64,000 nucleotides of DNA from Roseateles sp. DAIF2 (lineage in GTDB: Bacteria > Pseudomonadota > Gammaproteobacteria > Burkholderiales > Burkholderiaceae_C), in assembly GCF_015624425.1 (NCBI RefSeq), contig NZ_CP049919.1:5084001-5148000 (forward strand), in the 5' to 3' direction. Position 1 is the stretch's first letter; each line of letters opens with the position of its first letter. The notes beneath the pieces were generated by a model, which had not been told where the DNA came from, did not search any database, and saw only the letters and a list, made by a program, of their open reading frames with translations. The position numbers and the translations under genes are program-made. Positions 24,677 through 33,242 of the stretch are shown here, in pieces.

Positions 24677-26098
24677 ATGCTCAGTCTTTCTTCATGTTCA
24701 AGGGTCAGGTCTTGCCTACCCCTGCTGCTGCTCGCGGCCTGCGCCACGCCGAGCGCGCCGCCGGAGCCCCTGCGGCCCGGCCCGCAGGCGCGGCTGCAGG
24801 CCACCGGCGACGCACGCACGCTGCCCGAACATGAGCCCGCGGCGGCCGGCCCCGGCGCCTGGTGGACGGCCTTCGGCGACCCGCAGCTGGATCGCCTGAT
24901 CGATGACGCCCGGCTGAAGGACCTGGGCCTGCTGGCCGCGCGCCGGCGCCTGCTGGCGGCGCGCGCGCTGCGGCCGGCCGCCGAGGCGGCCTACAAGCCC
25001 GAGCTGAGCCTGCGCAGCGGCGCGGTGGCCACGCCCGACAGCCGCAGCGGCTGGGTCGAGCAGGGTTTCGACGCGCGCTGGGAGCTCGGCCTGTTCGGCC
25101 GCGACGCCGCCAGCCGGGCGCTGGCCCAGGCCGAGCTGGAGCTCGCCGAGGCCGAGTTCGAACAGGCGCGCCTGAGCCTGGTGGCCGAGCTGGTGCGCGG
25201 CTGGCTGGAATGGCGCCACGAGCTGGCGCGCCATGAGCAGGCGCGCGTCACGGTGCTGGCCGAGGAACACTGCCTGCAGCAGCTGCAGGGCCGTGTCGAC
25301 CTCGGGCTGCTGGCCGCCTCGACCCTGGCGCCGCAGCGCCAGCGGCTCGCCGCGGTGCGGGAGGCCGAACAGCAGATCGCGCGCCTGCTGCCGCTGCAGC
25401 GCCAGCGCCTGCAGATCCTGCGCGGCGAGCCGCGCGCCGAGCTGCCCGAACCCGCCGCCCTGCCCCGCAGCGCGGCGCTGCCGCCGGCGCCCGACAGCCT
25501 GCCGACCGCCTGGCTGCTGGAACATCCGGCGCTGCGCCGCGCCGAGCAGAAGCTGCGCCAGGCCGCCGCGCAGGCCGGCTTCGCCGAGGCCGAGCGCTGG
25601 CCGCGTCTGGCGCTGGCCGCCAATCTGGGCATGGCGGTGCCGGTGCTGGGCCGCAAGGCCGGCGACAAGCCGATCCCGATGCTGGCGCTGGGCCCGCTGA
25701 TCGACATCCCGCTGTTCGACGCCGGCCGGCGCGATGCCGCGGCCGTGGCGCGCCGCCATGAGCTGCAGGCGGCCCTGCTGGAGCAGCACCAGGTGGTGCG
25801 CGAGACCCAGGCCGAGGTCGAGGCCGCGCTGCTGCGCCTGCAGCACAGCCATGAGCGCAGCGAGGCCGCCGAGCGCGCGCTGCTGGAGCTGGACCAGCAG
25901 CGCCAGGCGCAGGCGCGCCGCGCCGGCATCGGCCTGGCCGCGCCGCTGCCGGAGCCCGGCCTGGAGCTGGCGCGCCTGGAGGCACGGCAGCAATGGCTGG
26001 GCGCGCGCCTGAGCCAGCAGCTGGCCTATGTCGCCCTGTTCAAGGCGCTGGGCCATCCCCTGCCGCCGGCCGCGCCGACACCGGGGGCCGCCGGATGA
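24677..26098 (+). CDS. Outer-membrane efflux lipoprotein (TolC/NodT type)
   Basis: The 473-residue protein has a lipoprotein signal with lipobox LLAACA and a mature part with two OEP repeats. Typical features are AWWTAFGDPQLDRLIDDA, GFDARWELGLFGRDA, and LGPLIDIPLFDAGRRDAA, followed by long helices. It should form the outer-membrane duct of the exporter encoded directly downstream. The stop overlaps the permease start by ATGA. The ATG at 24677 gives a correct lipoprotein signal. It is the first gene of a six-gene coupled operon. Confidence 0.88.
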   Translation: MLSLSSCSRVRSCLPLLLLAACATPSAPPEPLRPGPQARLQATGDARTLPEHEPAAAGPGAWWTAFGDPQLDRLIDDARLKDLGLLAARRRLLAARALRPAAEAAYKPELSLRSGAVATPDSRSGWVEQGFDARWELGLFGRDAASRALAQAELELAEAEFEQARLSLVAELVRGWLEWRHELARHEQARVTVLAEEHCLQQLQGRVDLGLLAASTLAPQRQRLAAVREAEQQIARLLPLQRQRLQILRGEPRAELPEPAALPRSAALPPAPDSLPTAWLLEHPALRRAEQKLRQAAAQAGFAEAERWPRLALAANLGMAVPVLGRKAGDKPIPMLALGPLIDIPLFDAGRRDAAAVARRHELQAALLEQHQVVRETQAEVEAALLRLQHSHERSEAAERALLELDQQRQAQARRAGIGLAAPLPEPGLELARLEARQQWLGARLSQQLAYVALFKALGHPLPPAAPTPGAAG

Positions 26099-27213
26099 TC
26101 GCGCTGGCCCGCAAGACCCTGCTGCACGAGTGGCGCCGCTTCCTGCCGGCGCTGCTGGCGGTGGCCTTCTCGGCCCTGCTGCTGCTGGTGCAGGCCGCGC
26201 TGGTGCAGGGCATCTTCGGCAGCGCCGCGGTGTTCGTGCGCGCCTCGGGCGGCCAGCTCTGGGCCGGCTATCCGGGCACGCAGAGCGTGGACCTGGGCCG
26301 TGCGATCGCGCCCGACACCGAGCTGGCGCTGCGCCGCGACCCGGCGGTGCGCCATGTCGAGCCCTTCCGCTGGATCGATGCCGACTGGCGCGCCGGCAGC
26401 GGCGCGCTGTCGATCTATGTCTCCGGCATCGACACCAGCGAGCGGGCCCTGATGTTCCGCGCGCTGCTGGACGCGCCGCTGCGCCGGCGCCTGCGCGAGC
26501 CGGAGGCGGTGATCGTCGATCGCGCCGACCTGGACAAGCTGGGCGTTGCGGTCGGCGGCGCGGCGCGCATTAACGGCCGCAGCGTGCGCGTGGTGGCGGC
26601 GCTGGACGGCCTGCGCGCGCTCGGCGCGCCGATCGTGCTGGCCTCGCTGGACACCGCGGCGCGGCTGCAGCCGCAGGAGCCGCGCCACAGCTACTACCTG
26701 GCCGAGCTGCACCGGCCCGAGGAGACCGAGCCGGTGCTGGCGCGCCTGGCGCCGCGCGCCCGCGCGCTCGGCTTCGAGCTCTGGACGCGCGAGGGCTTCG
26801 CGCAGCGCTCGGTGCGCTTCTGGATGCTGGAGACCGGCGCCGGCCTGGCGGTGATCTTCCTGGCCGGGGTCGTGGCCCTGGTCGGCGCGCTGATCACCAG
26901 CCAGACCCTGATGGCCGCGGTGGCCGGCAGCCGCAACGAATACGCGACCCTGCATGCGCTGGGCGTGGGCCGCGCGGCGCTGCGCCGCGTGGTGCTGGAG
27001 CAGGCCGGCTGGATCGGCGTCGGCGGTCTGCTGCTGGGAGGCCTGCTGGCGCTGCTGGCGCTGGCGCTGGCGCGCGGCCATGCGGTGCCGGTCGCGGTGC
27101 ATGGCGGCATCAGCGCGCTGTGCGCGCTGGCGGTGCTGTTGATCGCCCTGGTCTCCGGCCTGGCCGCGCTGCGCTCCCTGCAGCGCAGCGACCCGGCCAG
27201 CCTCTTGCGCTGA
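26095..27213 (+). CDS. ABC transporter permease, FtsX/DevC type
   Basis: The 372-residue protein has one N-terminal membrane helix (about residues 16-38), a large periplasmic domain of about 200 residues and three C-terminal helices, the last before SLQRSDPASLLR. The region FWMLETGAGLAVIFLAG and SRNEYATLHALGVGRAALR are typical of MacB/DevC-type permeases, which drive export through an adaptor and TolC rather than moving substrate through a classical pore. The start lies in the ATGA overlap with the channel gene. Substrate unknown. Confidence 0.88.
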   Translation: MIALARKTLLHEWRRFLPALLAVAFSALLLLVQAALVQGIFGSAAVFVRASGGQLWAGYPGTQSVDLGRAIAPDTELALRRDPAVRHVEPFRWIDADWRAGSGALSIYVSGIDTSERALMFRALLDAPLRRRLREPEAVIVDRADLDKLGVAVGGAARINGRSVRVVAALDGLRALGAPIVLASLDTAARLQPQEPRHSYYLAELHRPEETEPVLARLAPRARALGFELWTREGFAQRSVRFWMLETGAGLAVIFLAGVVALVGALITSQTLMAAVAGSRNEYATLHALGVGRAALRRVVLEQAGWIGVGGLLLGGLLALLALALARGHAVPVAVHGGISALCALAVLLIALVSGLAALRSLQRSDPASLLR

Positions 27214-27218
27214 ATCCC

Positions 27219-27950
27219 ATGAGCAATCACGCCATCCCCCCGCCCGCGCCGATCGAGGCGCGCGGCCTGATGAAGTCCTTCCGCAGCGGCGCCGTCGAGA
27301 CGCCGGCCCTGCGCGGCGTCGACCTGAGCCTGCTGCCCGGCGAGCTGACCCTGGTGGCCGGCCCCTCGGGCTGCGGCAAGAGCACCCTGCTGGCGGCGCT
27401 CAGCGGCCTGCAGCGGCCCGATGCCGGCAGCGTCCATTCGCTGGGCCAGGCCCTGTGGTCGCTGGAGGCGCGCGCGCTGGAGCGCTTTCGCCTGCTCAAC
27501 ACCGGCTTCGTGTTCCAGGGCTTCAACCTGTTCGGCGCGCTGAACGCGCTGGAGCAGGTGATGCTGCCGCTCAGCTATCTGGGCCTGACCAAGGCCGAGG
27601 TGCGCGCGCGCGCCGCGGCCGCGCTGGACGAGGTCGGGCTGACGCCGCGCGCCAGCCTGCGCCCGGCCGAGCTGTCCGGCGGCGAGAAGCAGCGCGTCGC
27701 GCTGGCCCGCGCGCTGGCGAAGCGGCCGCGCCTGCTGTTCGCCGACGAGCCGACCAGTGCGCTGGACGCGGTCAGCGGTCAGCGCGTGATCGAGCTGCTG
27801 CACCGCGCGGCGCGCCAGCAGGGCGCGGCGGTGCTGTGCGTCAGCCATGACCCGCGCCTGCTGAGCCATGCCGACCGCCTGCTGCATATGGAGGACGGAC
27901 GCGTCCTCGACGATGAACGGCGCCGCCCCCCGGCGGTGCGACCGGAGTGA
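27219..27950 (+). CDS. ABC transporter ATP-binding protein, LolD/MacB-type
   Basis: The 243-residue ATPase has Walker A GPSGCGKST at residues 48-56, a Q-loop in GFVFQGFNLFGAL, signature LSGGEKQRVALARAL, Walker B LLFADEPTSALD and the H-loop CVSHDPRLL. Members of this group pair with FtsX-type permeases. It starts 6 bases after the permease stop and its own stop overlaps the adaptor start (GTGA). It should energise the tripartite exporter. Confidence 0.92.
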   Translation: MSNHAIPPPAPIEARGLMKSFRSGAVETPALRGVDLSLLPGELTLVAGPSGCGKSTLLAALSGLQRPDAGSVHSLGQALWSLEARALERFRLLNTGFVFQGFNLFGALNALEQVMLPLSYLGLTKAEVRARAAAALDEVGLTPRASLRPAELSGGEKQRVALARALAKRPRLLFADEPTSALDAVSGQRVIELLHRAARQQGAAVLCVSHDPRLLSHADRLLHMEDGRVLDDERRRPPAVRPE

Positions 27951-28903
27951 TTCCCTTGCCGATACCCGTGATCCCCATCCCCACCCCGCTGTGCCGCGGC
28001 CTGGCCGTGCTGGGCCTGGCGCTGCTGCTCGCCGCCTGCCAGGAACCCGGCGCGACGCCGGCGCCGCCACCCCAGGCCCATGCCGCCGCGCTGGCGCGCG
28101 GCTGGGTCGAGGTCGAGGGCGGGCTGCGCCGCGTCAGCGCGGCCCGGCCGGGTCGGGTCGAGCGCTGGCTGGCCGAGCCGGGCGAGCGGGTCGCGGCCGG
28201 CCAGGCCCTGGCCCAGCTGGCGGACGCCGAGCTGCGGCTGCAGCTGGCCCAGGCGCAATCCGAGCTGCAGCTGCTGCAGGCGCAGTCGGCGGCGCGCGCC
28301 GCGCTGCTGCCCTCGGCCCGGCTGCGCGCCGAGCGCCAGGCCCAGGCCGCGCGCCAGGGCCTGGGCGCCGCCCAGGAGGCCGACGAGGCGCAGGCCGTCC
28401 TGGCCGAGCTGCAGGCCCAGCTGCAGGCCGACCGCGCCGCGCAGGCGCTGGCCCGCCACAAGATCGAACTGGCGCGGCTCGCGCTGGCCGCCGCCGTGGT
28501 GCGCAGCCCGGCCGCCGGCCTGCTGCTGGAGCGCCAGGCCCAGATCGGCGACAGCGTCGAGGCGGGCCAGCCGCTGCAGCAGCTGCTGCCGGCCCTGCCG
28601 ACCCTGGTGCTGGCCGAGCTCGGCGAGACCTTTGCCGGCCAGGTGCGCCCCGGCATGGATGCCGAGGTGCAGGCCGCCTCGGCCGAGGGTCCGGTGCAGC
28701 GCGCCCGCGTGCTGCGCCTGGGCGCGAACTTCCGCGCCGCGCGCGCGCCGGAGGACGGTCAGGCGCCGGGCGACCAGCGCGTGCTGGAGGCCGTGCTCAG
28801 CCTGGAGCCCGGCGCGCTGAAGGTCGGCCAGAAGGTGCTGGTGCGCTTCCTCGAACCCGCCGCCGCGACCCCCGACAACAACCCGAACAACAAGACCCGA
28901 TGA
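27947..28903 (+). CDS. HlyD/MacA-type periplasmic adaptor lipoprotein
   Basis: The 318-residue protein has a lipobox LLLAACQ near residue 30, a lipoyl-like half (RVSAARPGRVERWLAEPGER, then GQALAQLADAEL), a long alanine- and glutamine-rich coiled coil, a second lipoyl-like half (VVRSPAAGLLLERQAQIGDS) and a beta-barrel region. This is the adaptor that joins an FtsX-type permease to a TolC-like duct. It begins with GTG at 27947 overlapping the ATPase stop, and its own stop overlaps the HAD phosphatase start by ATGA. Confidence 0.86.
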   Translation: MIPLPIPVIPIPTPLCRGLAVLGLALLLAACQEPGATPAPPPQAHAAALARGWVEVEGGLRRVSAARPGRVERWLAEPGERVAAGQALAQLADAELRLQLAQAQSELQLLQAQSAARAALLPSARLRAERQAQAARQGLGAAQEADEAQAVLAELQAQLQADRAAQALARHKIELARLALAAAVVRSPAAGLLLERQAQIGDSVEAGQPLQQLLPALPTLVLAELGETFAGQVRPGMDAEVQAASAEGPVQRARVLRLGANFRAARAPEDGQAPGDQRVLEAVLSLEPGALKVGQKVLVRFLEPAAATPDNNPNNKTR

Positions 28904-29604
28904 ACTGGAACCTGCTGTGCGACTTCGACGGCACGATCTCGCTGGAGGACGTGACCGATTCCCTGCTATTGCGTTTCGGCCGGCCCGGCTGGGACCGGCT
29001 GGAGGCCGACTGGCGCGAGGGCCGCATCGGCTCGCGCGAATGCCTGGCCGGCCAGATCGCGCTGCTGGACTGCAGCGCCGACGAGCTGGACGAGCATCTG
29101 GCCGGCCTGGCGATCGATCCGGACTTCCCGGCCTTCGTCGCGGCGGCCGAGCGCGCCGGCTATGCGCTGCGCATCGTCAGCGACGGCCTGGACCTGGCGA
29201 TCGAGCGTCTGCTGCGCCGCCATGGCCTGGGCCATCTGCCGGTCGCGGCGAACCAGCTGCGGCCCGATGGTCCCCGCCGCTGGAAGCTGGAGTTCCCGCA
29301 TGCCGCGCCGGGCTGCGCCAGCGGCACCTGCAAATGCCGCTTCGCCACCAAGCCCGGCCAGCAGGTGCTGATGATCGGCGACGGCGCCTCCGATTTCTGC
29401 GTCGCCGCGCGCGCCGACCTGAACTGGGCGCGCAAGCGCCTGCTCGAGCATTGCCTGGACCGCGAGCTGCCGCATCGGCCGGTCGCGAACTTCGCCCAGG
29501 CGCTGCGGCAACTGCCGGAGCTGCAACGGCTCCGTCCCGCCTCCTCACTCCGTCCTCTCACAGTCCTCTCTCAACATAACAAGGAATTCCCTAGCAATGA
29601 ATGA
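28900..29604 (+). CDS. MtnX-like HAD-IB family phosphatase
   Basis: The 234-residue protein is a haloacid-dehalogenase phosphatase. The nucleophile and acid are D8 and D10 in LLCDFDGTIS, the serine motif is RIVSDG and the last acidic motif is GDGASDFCVAA. A small cap domain lies between. Two cysteines in APGCASGTCKCRF recall MtnX-type and related enzymes, where a cysteine-rich loop is common. It dephosphorylates a small metabolite. It overlaps the adaptor by 4 bases and the aminotransferase by 8, so transport and biosynthesis genes are translated as one unit. The last 25 residues, after LPELQRL, look non-conserved. Confidence 0.8.
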   Translation: MNWNLLCDFDGTISLEDVTDSLLLRFGRPGWDRLEADWREGRIGSRECLAGQIALLDCSADELDEHLAGLAIDPDFPAFVAAAERAGYALRIVSDGLDLAIERLLRRHGLGHLPVAANQLRPDGPRRWKLEFPHAAPGCASGTCKCRFATKPGQQVLMIGDGASDFCVAARADLNWARKRLLEHCLDRELPHRPVANFAQALRQLPELQRLRPASSLRPLTVLSQHNKEFPSNE

Positions 29605-30964
29605 CGCCACCCTGCTGGCCGACGAGGCCCGTTACTGCTCCTTCGGCGATACCGTGCATTACGCGGACCCGCCGAAAATCTTCGAACGCTGCGAGGGCAG
29701 CTATCTCTACGACGGCCGCGGCACGCCCTATCTGGATCTGCAGATGTGGTATTCGGCGGTCAACTTCGGCTATGCCAACGAGCGCCTGAACAATGTGCTG
29801 AAGCGCCAGCTCGACACCCTGCCCCAGGTCGCGAGCCAGTACCTGCATCCCAGCAAGATCCAGCTGGCCAAGGTGATCGCCGAGGACGCCAAGGCCAAAT
29901 GGGGGCTGGACGGCCGCGTGCACTTCAATGTCGGCGGCTCGCAGTCGATCGAGGATTCGCTGAAGCTGGTGCGCAACGCCAAGGGCGGCAAGGGCCTGAT
30001 GTTCGCCTTCGAGGGCGGCTATCACGGCCGCACGCTGGGCGCCTCGGCGATCACCTCCAGCTACCGCTACCGCCGCCGCTACGGCCATTTCGACCGCGCG
30101 CATTTCCTGCCCTTCCCCTACCATTTCCGCGCCCCCAAGGGCATGGACAAGGAGGAATACGGCGAGCATTGCGTGCAGCAGCTGGCGCGCCTGTTCGACA
30201 GCGAATACAACGGCGCCTGGGACCCCAAGGTCGGCGAATGCGAGTACGCGGCCTTCTATGTCGAGGCGGTGCAGGGCACCGGCGGCTATGTGATCCCACC
30301 GAAGAACTTCTTCACCGGCCTGAAGAAGGTGCTGGACCAGTACGGCATCCTGATGGTGGTCGACGAGATCCAGATGGGCTTCTACCGCACCGGCAAGCTC
30401 TGGGGCATCGAGCATTTCGGCGTCACGCCCGATGTGCTGGTGTTCGGCAAGGCGCTGACCAACGGCCTGAACCCGCTGGCCGGCCTGTGGGCGCGCGAGG
30501 AGCTGATCAACCCCAAGGTGTTCCCGCCCGGATCCACCCATTCCACCTTCGCCTCCAACCCGTTGGGCACCGCGATCGGCCTGGAGACCATGCAGATGCT
30601 GGCCGAGCAGGACTACGAGAGCATGGTGATGGCCAAGGGCGCGCATTTCCTGGAGGGCCTGAAGGCGCTGCAGAAACGCCACCCGGAGATCGGCGAGGTC
30701 GACGGCCTGGGCCTGGCGCTGCGCGCCGAGATCTGCGAGGCCGACGGCTACACGCCCAGCAAGAAGCTGGTCGACCGCATGGTCGACATCGGCCTGGCCG
30801 GCGCGCTGGAGCACAAGGGCCAGGCAATGGGCCTGGTGCTGGACATCGGCGGCTACTTCAAGAACGTCATCACCTTCGCGCCCTCGCTGCACATCAGCAC
30901 CGAGGAAATCGACCTGGGCCTGGTCCTGCTGGACCAGCTGCTGAGCAAGGCGAAGAAGGGCTGA
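29597..30964 (+). CDS. Class III PLP-dependent aminotransferase
   Basis: The 455-residue protein is a fold-type I, class III aminotransferase. It has SYLYDGRGTPYLDLQMWYS, the phosphate-binding VGGSQSIEDSLK, FEGGYHGRTLGASA, VVDEIQMGFYRTGKLW with the PLP-contacting aspartate, and the Schiff-base lysine K285 in VFGKALTNG. These enzymes move amino groups to and from omega-amino acids, diamines or related aldehydes. An AAGGA site lies upstream and the start codon sits inside the end of the HAD gene. A strong terminator ends the operon 18 bases later. The co-expressed exporter suggests an amino-containing product; the substrate is unknown. Confidence 0.9.
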   Translation: MNDATLLADEARYCSFGDTVHYADPPKIFERCEGSYLYDGRGTPYLDLQMWYSAVNFGYANERLNNVLKRQLDTLPQVASQYLHPSKIQLAKVIAEDAKAKWGLDGRVHFNVGGSQSIEDSLKLVRNAKGGKGLMFAFEGGYHGRTLGASAITSSYRYRRRYGHFDRAHFLPFPYHFRAPKGMDKEEYGEHCVQQLARLFDSEYNGAWDPKVGECEYAAFYVEAVQGTGGYVIPPKNFFTGLKKVLDQYGILMVVDEIQMGFYRTGKLWGIEHFGVTPDVLVFGKALTNGLNPLAGLWAREELINPKVFPPGSTHSTFASNPLGTAIGLETMQMLAEQDYESMVMAKGAHFLEGLKALQKRHPEIGEVDGLGLALRAEICEADGYTPSKKLVDRMVDIGLAGALEHKGQAMGLVLDIGGYFKNVITFAPSLHISTEEIDLGLVLLDQLLSKAKKG

Positions 30965-30981
30965 GGCCCGCCTGAAACGAC

Positions 30982-31008
30982 AAGGCCCGGCGATGCCGGG
31001 CCTTTTTT
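30982..31008 (+). terminator. Rho-independent terminator after the aminotransferase
   Basis: AAGGCCCGGC and GCCGGGCCTT form a perfect 10-bp stem around GAT, followed directly by a run of T. It begins 18 bases after the aminotransferase stop. Confidence 0.93.
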
Positions 31009-31121
31009 CTTGGCTCCTTGCTTTCCTGAACTCGTGCTCTTCCGCGTTGTCTTGATGGACTCTGCCCATCCCGGCTTCTCCACCGCAAATTGTTCGCGGA
31101 GAAAGCCCAACGCAACGCCAA

Positions 31122-31213
31122 GCAGGAGGGTGGGCGGGCCTGATGCGGAGGTTAAGGAGGAGGCCGCGAAGCGGCCGGGGGACACGCAGCAGCAGGCCTG
31201 CCCGCCCTCCTGC
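31122..31213. repeat. Large inverted repeat with nested hairpin, no gene
   Basis: A 21-base arm beginning GCAGGAGGG and its partner ending CCCTCCTGC pair with only two mismatches, which would be G-U pairs in the RNA. The loop holds a second perfect hairpin, GGCCGC-GAA-GCGGCC at 31162-31176. It sits in the gap between the terminator at 31008 and the ketoacyl synthase stop at 31274. No reading frame here looks like a protein. It could be a terminator of the minus-strand synthase, a structured RNA, or a dispersed repeat. Confidence 0.6.
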
Positions 31214-31273
31214 GGCCAGACCTTCGCCGTCGCAGCATCACCAACAAGCGCGCAAAGAGCTTTGCCGGCCGTC

Positions 31274-32509
31274 TCAGTCCCAGCGCCGCAACGCCAGCAC
31301 CGCGTTGAGCCCGCCGAAGGCGAAGGAGTTGGACAGCGCCGCCTCGATGCGGCGTTCGCGCGCGCGGTTCGGCAGCACGTCCAGGTCGCAGGCCGGGTCG
31401 GCCTCGCGGTGGTTGATGGTCGGCGGCAGCAGGCCCTCGCGCAGCGCACCGAGCACCGCGATCAGCTCCAGCGCGCCGGCCGCGCCGAGCGCATGACCGT
31501 GCATGGACTTGGTGGACGAGACGGCCAGCGCGTCCGCATGGCGGCCGAACACCGCGCGGATCGCGCGCGTCTCGGTCGCGTCGTTGGCCTGGGTGCCGGT
31601 GCCATGGGCATTGATGTAGCCGATCTGCTCGGGCGCCAGGCCGGCATCGGCCAGCGCCAGCCGCATCGCGCGCCCGGCGCCCTCGGCGTCCGGCATCACG
31701 ATGTCGGCCGCGTCGGAGCTCATGCCCACGCCGGCCAGCTCGGCCAGGATGGTGGCGCCGCGGCGCTGCGCATGCTCCAGCGTCTCCAGCACGAACACCG
31801 CCGCGCCCTCGGCCAGCACCAGGCCGCGCCGGTCCTTCGAGAAGGGCCGGCAGGCATCGTCGGCCAGCACGCGCATCGCCTCCCAGGCGCGCACCACGCC
31901 CAGGGTCAGGCAGGCCTCGGTGCCGCCGGCCAGCGCGACCTCGGCCTGGCCGCCGCGCAGCAGCGCCAGCGCCTGGGCCAGCGCATGGTTGGCCGAGGCG
32001 CAGGCGCTGGAGACGACGAAGGCCGGCCCGCGCAGGCCGAACTCCAGGCTCAGCTGCGAGGCCGGCGCATTCATCATCAGGCGCACGATGGTCAGCGGAT
32101 GCAGGCGCGGGTTGTTCTCGGCATAGAGCCGCCGCGAGCTGGCGTCATGCGTGTTCTCGCCGCCGGCGCCACTGCCGATCACGACCGCGCCGCGCTCGGC
32201 CAGGCCGGGTGCGGCCAGGTCCAGGCCCGACTGGGCCACCGCCTCGCGCGCCGCCACCAGCGCATACTGGCTGGCCAGGTCCAGCAGCTGCAGCCGCTTC
32301 TCGTCGAAATGGCGCGCCGGCTCGTAGCCGCGCACCTCGCCGGCCAGCGGCGCCTTCAGCTCATGGCCGGCCAGGCGCTCGAAGGGCCCGATGCCGGAGC
32401 GGCCCGAGCACATCGCCCGCCAGCTGTCCGGCGCGTTCAGGCCCAGCGGCGTGATCGCGCCGGCCCCGGTGATCACGACGCGCGTCGCGCGCCCCTCAGG
32501 CGAGCGCAT
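31274..32509 (-). CDS. 3-oxoacyl-ACP synthase II (KAS II, FabF/NodE-like)
   Basis: The 411-residue condensing enzyme has the thiolase fold and the complete active site: C170 in VVSSACASANHAL, H302 in INAHGTGTQAND and H337 in SSTKSMHGHALGAAGA. K334 is also present. It joins malonyl-ACP to an acyl primer. It is not in a fatty-acid synthesis operon with FabG/FabD/FabZ; its only partner is the ACP gene, whose end it overlaps by 14 bases. This resembles the NodF/NodE arrangement, in which a dedicated pair makes a special acyl chain. The ATG at 32509 is the first convincing start. Confidence 0.92.
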   Translation of the reverse strand: MRSPEGRATRVVITGAGAITPLGLNAPDSWRAMCSGRSGIGPFERLAGHELKAPLAGEVRGYEPARHFDEKRLQLLDLASQYALVAAREAVAQSGLDLAAPGLAERGAVVIGSGAGGENTHDASSRRLYAENNPRLHPLTIVRLMMNAPASQLSLEFGLRGPAFVVSSACASANHALAQALALLRGGQAEVALAGGTEACLTLGVVRAWEAMRVLADDACRPFSKDRRGLVLAEGAAVFVLETLEHAQRRGATILAELAGVGMSSDAADIVMPDAEGAGRAMRLALADAGLAPEQIGYINAHGTGTQANDATETRAIRAVFGRHADALAVSSTKSMHGHALGAAGALELIAVLGALREGLLPPTINHREADPACDLDVLPNRARERRIEAALSNSFAFGGLNAVLALRRWD

Positions 32510-32756
32510 TCGCGCCCTTGGCCGTCACCAGCTCCTGCACCGCGCGCAGCAGGTCGCCGACGGTGCTGGTGTTGAAGTTCGCATCCTTCTCGGGCACCGA
32601 GATGCCGAAGCGGTCCTCGATCTCGAACACCACCTGGATCGCGTCCAGCGAATGCACGTCGAGGTCCTGCATGGTTGCGTCCAGCGTGATCTTCTCGCGC
32701 GGGATCTGCGCCTCCTTGGCGATGATGTCGAAGAGCGTTTTTTCGATGTCGTTCAT
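32496..32756 (-). CDS. Dedicated acyl carrier protein
   Basis: The 86-residue protein has the ACP helix-II start with the phosphopantetheine serine S36 in DLDVHSLDAIQ. The usual DSL is HSL here. Helix III (EIEDRFGISVPEKDAN) and helix IV (VGDLLRAVQELV) are normal. It carries growing acyl chains as thioesters after modification by a phosphopantetheinyl transferase. It lies upstream of and overlaps the ketoacyl synthase gene. The two are probably used by the export and biosynthesis cluster next to them. Confidence 0.92.
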   Translation of the reverse strand: MNDIEKTLFDIIAKEAQIPREKITLDATMQDLDVHSLDAIQVVFEIEDRFGISVPEKDANFNTSTVGDLLRAVQELVTAKGANALA

Positions 32757-32834
32757 GATTCCTAAAGCCTCCGGTCATGGCCCAAAACTATTATGGGAGG
32801 AGCCCGGCGCCGGAGTTTTAGGCTTCCATGAAGA

Positions 32835-32852
32835 TTCGGCCCGCCGGCCGAA
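32835..32852. promoter_or_regulatory. Inverted repeat in the divergent ACP / SMR promoter region
   Basis: TTCGGCC and GGCCGAA form a 7-bp inverted repeat around CGCC. It sits between the ACP start (32756) and the SMR start (32880), where a divergent promoter is expected. Role as operator is possible but not proven. Confidence 0.4.
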
Positions 32853-32879
32853 AACCCCTAGAAATTTGACCGCCACGAC

Positions 32880-33242
32880 ATGCTCACGGCCGGCCTCTGG
32901 CTCCTGAATCTGCTGCTCGACACCTGCGGCCAACTGGCCTTCAAGGCCGCCGCCTCCGATCCCCGCCTCGATCAGGCCGCGCAGGGCCGCTGGCTGGCGA
33001 TGGCCGCGCGGCCCTGGATCTGGCTGGGGCTGTTTTGCTACTGCGCCGAGTTCTTCACCTGGATGGCCTTCCTGAGCCTGGTGCCGCTGTCGCATGGCGT
33101 GCTGCTGGCGGCGGCCGGCGTGGTCACGGTGATGTTGGCCGGGCGCTGGCTGTTCGACGAGAAGCTGCTGCCGCTGCGCAGCGCCGGCATCGCGCTGATC
33201 GCGCTGGGCGTGGTGCTGGTCGGGCTGGGAGGCGCTCAATGA
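32880..33242 (+). CDS. SMR/EamA-like membrane protein, first of a pair
   Basis: The 120-residue protein has four predicted membrane helices (about 2-18, 45-65, 72-92, 100-117) and the general pattern of small multidrug-resistance or ArnE/ArnF-like proteins, including MAFLSLVPLSHGVLLA and LRSAGIALIALGVVLVGLG. Such proteins work as pairs to flip or export small or lipid-linked molecules. Its stop overlaps the partner's start by ATGA. It may move the product of the adjacent synthase/ACP locus. Confidence 0.78.
   Translation: MLTAGLWLLNLLLDTCGQLAFKAAASDPRLDQAAQGRWLAMAARPWIWLGLFCYCAEFFTWMAFLSLVPLSHGVLLAAAGVVTVMLAGRWLFDEKLLPLRSAGIALIALGVVLVGLGGAQ

Noticed and set aside
31009..31273. A short open frame on either strand in the gap between aminotransferase and ketoacyl synthase
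   Set aside because: No start with a ribosome site and no protein-like composition; the region is dominated by the inverted repeat.
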